Source: Saccharopolyspora phatthalungensis
Lineage (GTDB): Bacteria; Actinomycetota; Actinomycetes; Mycobacteriales; Pseudonocardiaceae
NCBI RefSeq assembly: GCF_014203395.1
Contig: NZ_JACHIW010000001.1
Location: 4,819,501 to 4,883,500, forward strand
Direction of reading: 5' to 3'
Length of the DNA stretch: 64,000 nt
Made by a program: the position numbers and the translations under genes. Shown piece after piece: positions 60,325-64,000 of the stretch; position 1 is the first letter of the stretch, and every line of letters starts with the position of its first letter. The notes under the pieces were generated by a model. That model was not told the origin of the DNA. It did not search any database and saw only the letters and a program-made list of their open reading frames with translations.

Positions 60325-61908
60325 ATGCCCGAGTACCTTTCTCCCGGCACCTACGTCGAAGAGCTGCCGAGCGACGTGCTTCCGATCCAGGGGGTGAGCA
60401 CCAGCACCGCGGGATTCGCCGGCCTGACCGAACGTGGCCCGACCCAAGCGACACTGCTCACCTCCTGGCCCGAGTACCAGCGCTGGTACGGCGGCATCCT
60501 CGACCCGGCCCAGTCATATCTGCCGATCGCGGTGCAGGGGTTCTTCACCAATGGCGGCCAGCGGGTGTTCGTGGCCAGGATCGTGCCGGAGTCGGCCACG
60601 ACCGCGACGCTCACCCTGCCCGCCGATGGCGACGCAGCGCCGACGGTCACCGCGGTGGGCCCGGGCGGGTGGGGCGGGCGGGTGTACGTCAAAGTCGGCC
60701 CGGCCACAAAGAACGCCAAGGGGTTCCGGCTCTCGGTGGCCTATTACCGGGGCAAGCCCCCGGAGACCATCGACGTGGTCAAATTCCCGCCGACGGTGTC
60801 GGAGGACTACGACGAACTCGGTGCCGACCGCAGCGCCGGACGGTTCGCGGAGGGTGTGGTCAACCCCGCCTCGCACCTGATTTCCCTGTCCTGGCCGAAG
60901 GACAAAATCCCCTCCGTGCCCAGCAGCGGGGACTGGACCCCGCTCACAGTCGAAGCCGACGACCCCTCGGTGAAACCCACCGCCACGGACTTTCAGGGCC
61001 GTGACGGATCCGGCGGGTCCGGCCCCACCGGTCTGGCCGCGCTGGCCGCCGTGGATGAGGTGGCCATCCTCGCGGTGCCCGACGCCGTGAACGCGGCGTT
61101 GATACCGGACAGCAACGAACGCGTGACCATCGTCGGCAGCGTCCTCGACCAGTGCGAGTCGCTGCGGGACCGGTTCGCCATCCTCGACGTGGAACAGGGC
61201 GCGTCGGACGTCAAGTCCATCGCCACCCAGTTCGTCTCCCGCCGGTCCAACTACGCGGCCATCTACTACCCGCACCTGCGGATCCTCGATTCGACCAGCC
61301 GGGCACCGATCCTGGTACCGCCCAGCGGATTCATCGCCGGGATCTACGCCCACAACGATGTCACCAGGGGCGTACACAAGGCGCCGGCCAACTACCAGGT
61401 GCAGGGCATCCTCACCCGGGATGTGCAACCCGGTGTCGGGCCGCTGGAGTTCACGATCTCCAAGGGACAGCAAGACATCCTCAACCCGCAGGGCGTCAAC
61501 GTGATCCGGGACTTCCGGACCACCGGGCAAGGGATCCGGGTATGGGGCGCCAGGACGATCTCCAGCGAACCGGACTGGACCTACATCAACGTGCGCAGGC
61601 TGTTCACCTACGTTGAGGAATCGGTGGAAAGAAGCCTGCAGTGGGTGGTGTTCGAGCCGAACTCCGAACCCACCTGGGCCAGGTTGCGCCGGACGGTCGA
61701 CACCTTCCTGGAGCAGGTATGGCGGGACGGCGCGCTGATGGGCAGCACCCGCCAGGCGGCCTACTTCGTCCGGTGTGACAACTCCACCATGTCGGTCGAC
61801 GACATCCTCAACGGCCGCCTGATCTGCTTGATCGGCCTCGCCGCGGTGCGTCCCGCGGAGTTCGTGGTGCTGCGCTTCTCGCAGAAGACCATCGAGGCCG
61901 CCGCCTGA
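60325..61908 (+). CDS. Contractile injection system sheath protein 1
   Basis: 527 residues. N-terminal YLSPGTYVEELPSDVLPIQG and FAGLTERGPTQATLLTSWPE, followed by FFTNGGQRVFVARI, are the conserved opening of phage-tail sheath (gpFI / Pvc2-like) proteins. A central variable domain (about 85-280) precedes the C-terminal sheath core: GVHKAPANYQVQGI, INPxGVNVIR-like LNPQGVNVIRDFRTTGQGIR, WTYINVRRLFTYVEESVERS and LIGLAAVRPAEFVVLRFSQK. In the particle this forms the contractile outer tube. Tight spacing to the cap gene and 28 bases to the tube gene support one operon. Confidence 0.93.
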   Translation: MPEYLSPGTYVEELPSDVLPIQGVSTSTAGFAGLTERGPTQATLLTSWPEYQRWYGGILDPAQSYLPIAVQGFFTNGGQRVFVARIVPESATTATLTLPADGDAAPTVTAVGPGGWGGRVYVKVGPATKNAKGFRLSVAYYRGKPPETIDVVKFPPTVSEDYDELGADRSAGRFAEGVVNPASHLISLSWPKDKIPSVPSSGDWTPLTVEADDPSVKPTATDFQGRDGSGGSGPTGLAALAAVDEVAILAVPDAVNAALIPDSNERVTIVGSVLDQCESLRDRFAILDVEQGASDVKSIATQFVSRRSNYAAIYYPHLRILDSTSRAPILVPPSGFIAGIYAHNDVTRGVHKAPANYQVQGILTRDVQPGVGPLEFTISKGQQDILNPQGVNVIRDFRTTGQGIRVWGARTISSEPDWTYINVRRLFTYVEESVERSLQWVVFEPNSEPTWARLRRTVDTFLEQVWRDGALMGSTRQAAYFVRCDNSTMSVDDILNGRLICLIGLAAVRPAEFVVLRFSQKTIEAAA

Positions 61909-61936
61909 TCCCGACCGACCGTCTGGAGAAAAGACG

Positions 61937-62383
61937 ATGGCACAGACCGGAAAACGAGTCGACCCGTTCGCGTCGTTCAACTTCACCCTCGACATCGACG
62001 GACTGGCCGGGTCGCACGGTTTCTCGGAGTGCAGTGGGGCCAACACCGAGCAGGACGTCATCGAGTACCGCGAGGGCAACATGGACTTCGCAGTGATCAA
62101 ACTGCCTGGATTGAAGAAGTTCGGCGATATCACCCTGAAACGGGGCTTCACCACCAACCGGGAGCTGTGGGAGTGGCGGCGCGCGGTACTGGAAGGCACC
62201 GTCGTGCGTCGCACCGGCCACATCGTGCTCAACGACGAGGCAGGCAAGCCCGCACTGCGCTGGAAGTTCACCAACGCCTGGCCGAAGCAGTACTCCGCGC
62301 CCTCGCTGAGCGGCACCGCCACCGAGGTGGCGATCGAGGAACTGGTGCTGGTCGTGGAAAGCTTCGAGCTGGACGCGGCGTAA
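61937..62383 (+). CDS. Contractile injection system inner tube protein (gp19-like)
   Basis: 148 residues from ATG 61937 (GGAG at 8 bases). The phage T4 gp19-like tube fold is evident from FASFNFTLDIDGLAGSHGFS, ECSGANTEQDVIEYREGN, LKKFGDITLKRGFTTNRELW and TEVAIEELVLVVESFELDA, matching Pvc1/Afp1-type tube proteins in length. It forms the hollow inner tube that carries effectors. The next gene starts one base after its stop. Confidence 0.93.
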   Translation: MAQTGKRVDPFASFNFTLDIDGLAGSHGFSECSGANTEQDVIEYREGNMDFAVIKLPGLKKFGDITLKRGFTTNRELWEWRRAVLEGTVVRRTGHIVLNDEAGKPALRWKFTNAWPKQYSAPSLSGTATEVAIEELVLVVESFELDAA

Positions 62384-62384
62384 C

Positions 62385-64000
62385 ATGCGCGGCCACTCGA
62401 CCAGCACCGTGCTCTCGAATCCGCTTGGCGCGCACCGTACCCCGGGTGTGCGGATGGAATGGCTGGACGCCGCACCGCAGGGCCGCAGTGTCGTGCCGAC
62501 CGATGTCGCCGGTTTCGTCGGCGTGGCCGAGCGCGGACCGCTGCACAGTGCGGTCCGGGTCGATGGCCTGAGCCAGTTCCAGGGGGTGTTCGGCAGGACG
62601 CTTCCGTATGCCTACCTCGCGTACGCGGTGGAGGCGTTCTTCGCCAACGGCGGCAACCGATGCTGGGTCGTCCGGGTCGCCAACCCGGACGACGCCGTGG
62701 CCGCCAGCGCGATAGTGCCGGTCGGGGACGCCGATACCGCGTTGGTGGTGACCGCCTGCAGTCCTGGCTCCTGGGGTAATGCGGTTGAGTGCCATGTGCG
62801 GCCGATGATGCACGGAAGATTCGTGCTGGAACTGCGCTGTGGTGGGGTTCGCGAGGTCTGGCGTGGGCTGGCGAGCGCCCCGGACGCCTTGGCTGGCCGA
62901 GACCCGATCGCCGTCCTCAACGACCTGCAGACCGGTTCCCGGTTGGTGACGGTGCGGTGGTGGGCCGACGGTGTGGGGAATCCGGCGGGCGCCGTGGGGT
63001 ATCCGTCAATCGGCTCCGCCGACGGCGTGCTGCTCACCGGCGGTGCCGACGGTCTGACCACCCTGCGTCCCGAGCATTTCGGCGCGGAGCCGACCCGATG
63101 GGGCGTCGAGGCGCTTGACCTGGTCGACGAGGTCTCCTTGGTGAGCGTGCCGGACTGCTTCTCGCCTCCGGCGTCACAGCGCGGGGTGCCCAGCCCGCGG
63201 CCTTGCGCCCCAAAGTCCTCAGTGGAGCTTCGTCCGCCGCGCCCGGTGTTCGACCTCGAGGCGGTCGCCCGGGTGCAGCAGGCCGCGGTCTGGCACTGCG
63301 AACGGCGGAAAGACCGGGTCGCTCTCTTGGACGTCCCCCGCGAAGGCGCGGACGGTCTCCCCGCGGGCACGGCCGACGTGATCGCGTGGCGAGACCAGTT
63401 CGACTCTTCCTACGCCGCGTTGTACCACCCCTGGATCGTGGTGCCCGACCGAAACGTGACCAGCCGGACCCTTGTCCCGCCCAGTGGCCACGTCGCCGGG
63501 CTGTGTGCGTTGGGAGACAACACGACCGGCGTGCACAAGGCCCCGGCGGGCAGCGTGCTCCAACTGGCCATCGACACGGCCGTCGACCTGGACGCGGTGG
63601 AGCACGGCGACCTCGACCACGCCGGCGTCAACGTGATCCGGATGGCACGCGGTGTCCGGGTGCTCGGCAACCGGACCCTGACCAAGCGGCACTCGTGGTT
63701 GGGGCGGCTGAACGTGCGGCGGCTGCTGGTGGCCTTGGAGGAACAGGTCGCCGTGGAGACCGCGTGGACCACGTTCGAGGCCAACGGGACCAGACTCTGC
63801 GGAGAGCTGGAAAGTTTGGTGCGCGATGTCCTCGAAGATGCCAGGCGCAGGGGGCTGCTGGTCGGTGCGACACCGGACGAGGCGTACTCGGTGTGCTGCG
63901 ACGAGTCCGTCAATCCTCCTGCGGAGCTGGCCGAAGGCAGGATCGTCTGTCTGATCGGGATTCGGCCACCACCGCCGGCCGAGTTCCTGGTGGTCCGAAT
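62385..64000 (+). CDS. Second sheath protein of the CIS (3' end outside window)
   Basis: The frame from ATG 62385 stays open for 538 codons to the window edge. It has LSNPLGAHRTPGVRMEWLDA and VAGFVGVAERGPLHSAVRVD at the start, FFANGGNRCWVVRVANPDD, then VPPSGHVAGLCALGDNTTGV, VHKAPAG, HAGVNVIRMARGVRVLGNRT and LNVRRLLVALEEQVAV near the end, so the whole sheath core is present. It shares layout but little sequence with sheath 1 and is richer in Cys. Two or three sheath paralogues are characteristic of PVC/Afp-type systems. Only a few C-terminal residues are missing. Confidence 0.88.
   Translation, partial: MRGHSTSTVLSNPLGAHRTPGVRMEWLDAAPQGRSVVPTDVAGFVGVAERGPLHSAVRVDGLSQFQGVFGRTLPYAYLAYAVEAFFANGGNRCWVVRVANPDDAVAASAIVPVGDADTALVVTACSPGSWGNAVECHVRPMMHGRFVLELRCGGVREVWRGLASAPDALAGRDPIAVLNDLQTGSRLVTVRWWADGVGNPAGAVGYPSIGSADGVLLTGGADGLTTLRPEHFGAEPTRWGVEALDLVDEVSLVSVPDCFSPPASQRGVPSPRPCAPKSSVELRPPRPVFDLEAVARVQQAAVWHCERRKDRVALLDVPREGADGLPAGTADVIAWRDQFDSSYAALYHPWIVVPDRNVTSRTLVPPSGHVAGLCALGDNTTGVHKAPAGSVLQLAIDTAVDLDAVEHGDLDHAGVNVIRMARGVRVLGNRTLTKRHSWLGRLNVRRLLVALEEQVAVETAWTTFEANGTRLCGELESLVRDVLEDARRRGLLVGATPDEAYSVCCDESVNPPAELAEGRIVCLIGIRPPPPAEFLVVR

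Noticed and set aside
60514..62475. A minus-strand open frame of 653 codons
   Set aside because: It is antisense to clear sheath and tube genes with all conserved motifs.

Overview
The window is high-GC DNA (about 70% G+C in hand-counted stretches), with GTG and TTG starts and many ATGA stop/start overlaps. Together with an LAXTG-type sortase signal, an NDMA-dependent alcohol dehydrogenase, GntR/LysR/GlxA/LuxR-ATPase regulators and MacAB-like exporters, this indicates an actinomycete chromosome. A member of the Pseudonocardiales is my best guess, but the species cannot be read from the sequence. I found no rRNA, tRNA, CRISPR array or intact insertion sequence.

Layout. 1-4.3 kb: surface and secreted proteins (partial beta-helix protein, a membrane-anchored unknown, an LAYTG-anchored SdrD-like protein). 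4.7-6.9 kb: a large 2OG-Fe(II) oxygenase. 7.4-10.4 kb: a MarR regulator coupled to a DHA2 drug exporter that carries an unusual C-terminal string of carboxypeptidase-regulatory-like domains. 10.6-19.2 kb: two catabolic blocks. The first is GntR / cyclase / BKACE. The second is LysR and a coupled minus-strand operon of ACMSD-like amidohydrolase, aldehyde dehydrogenase, ACS-family transporter and glyoxalase-like protein. Remnants of broken genes lie beside the first block. 19.7-24 kb: a DUF418 membrane protein, a LuxR-type ATPase regulator and a decayed second copy of that regulator. 24-31 kb: GlxA-type regulator divergent from aldehyde dehydrogenase, NDMA-dependent alcohol dehydrogenase, alpha-oxoamine synthase, polysaccharide-deacetylase-like protein and NmrA-like oxidoreductase. 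31-33 kb: a secreted adenosine deaminase-like enzyme and a dead trypsin.

33.8-36.1 kb holds a markedly lower-GC pair, probably acquired: a radical SAM enzyme with a PqqD-like N-terminus and a cysteine-free C-terminal half, plus a methyltransferase. I see no precursor peptide. 36.3-46.9 kb is a four-gene, tightly packed minus-strand operon of very large proteins (DUF6603-like, two unknowns of 756 and 1185 aa, and a fibre-like protein). It looks like a single multi-protein surface or secreted assembly of unknown function.

47-54.3 kb: a small VOC protein, then a MacAB-like export operon with two glycine-tailed HlyD adaptors and a DUF5666-like lipoprotein. 54.5-56.4 kb: an AT-rich patch of nested inverted repeats, then a Cys-rich small protein coupled to a split YeeE/YedE sulfur transporter. 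57.6 kb to the end: the start of a contractile injection system locus. It consists of a collagen-like protein, a coiled-coil protein, a DUF4255/Pvc16-type protein, sheath, tube, and a second sheath that runs off the window.

The best candidates for undescribed biology are the DUF6603 operon, the RRE-radical SAM/methyltransferase pair, and the collagen-like gene heading the injection-system locus.
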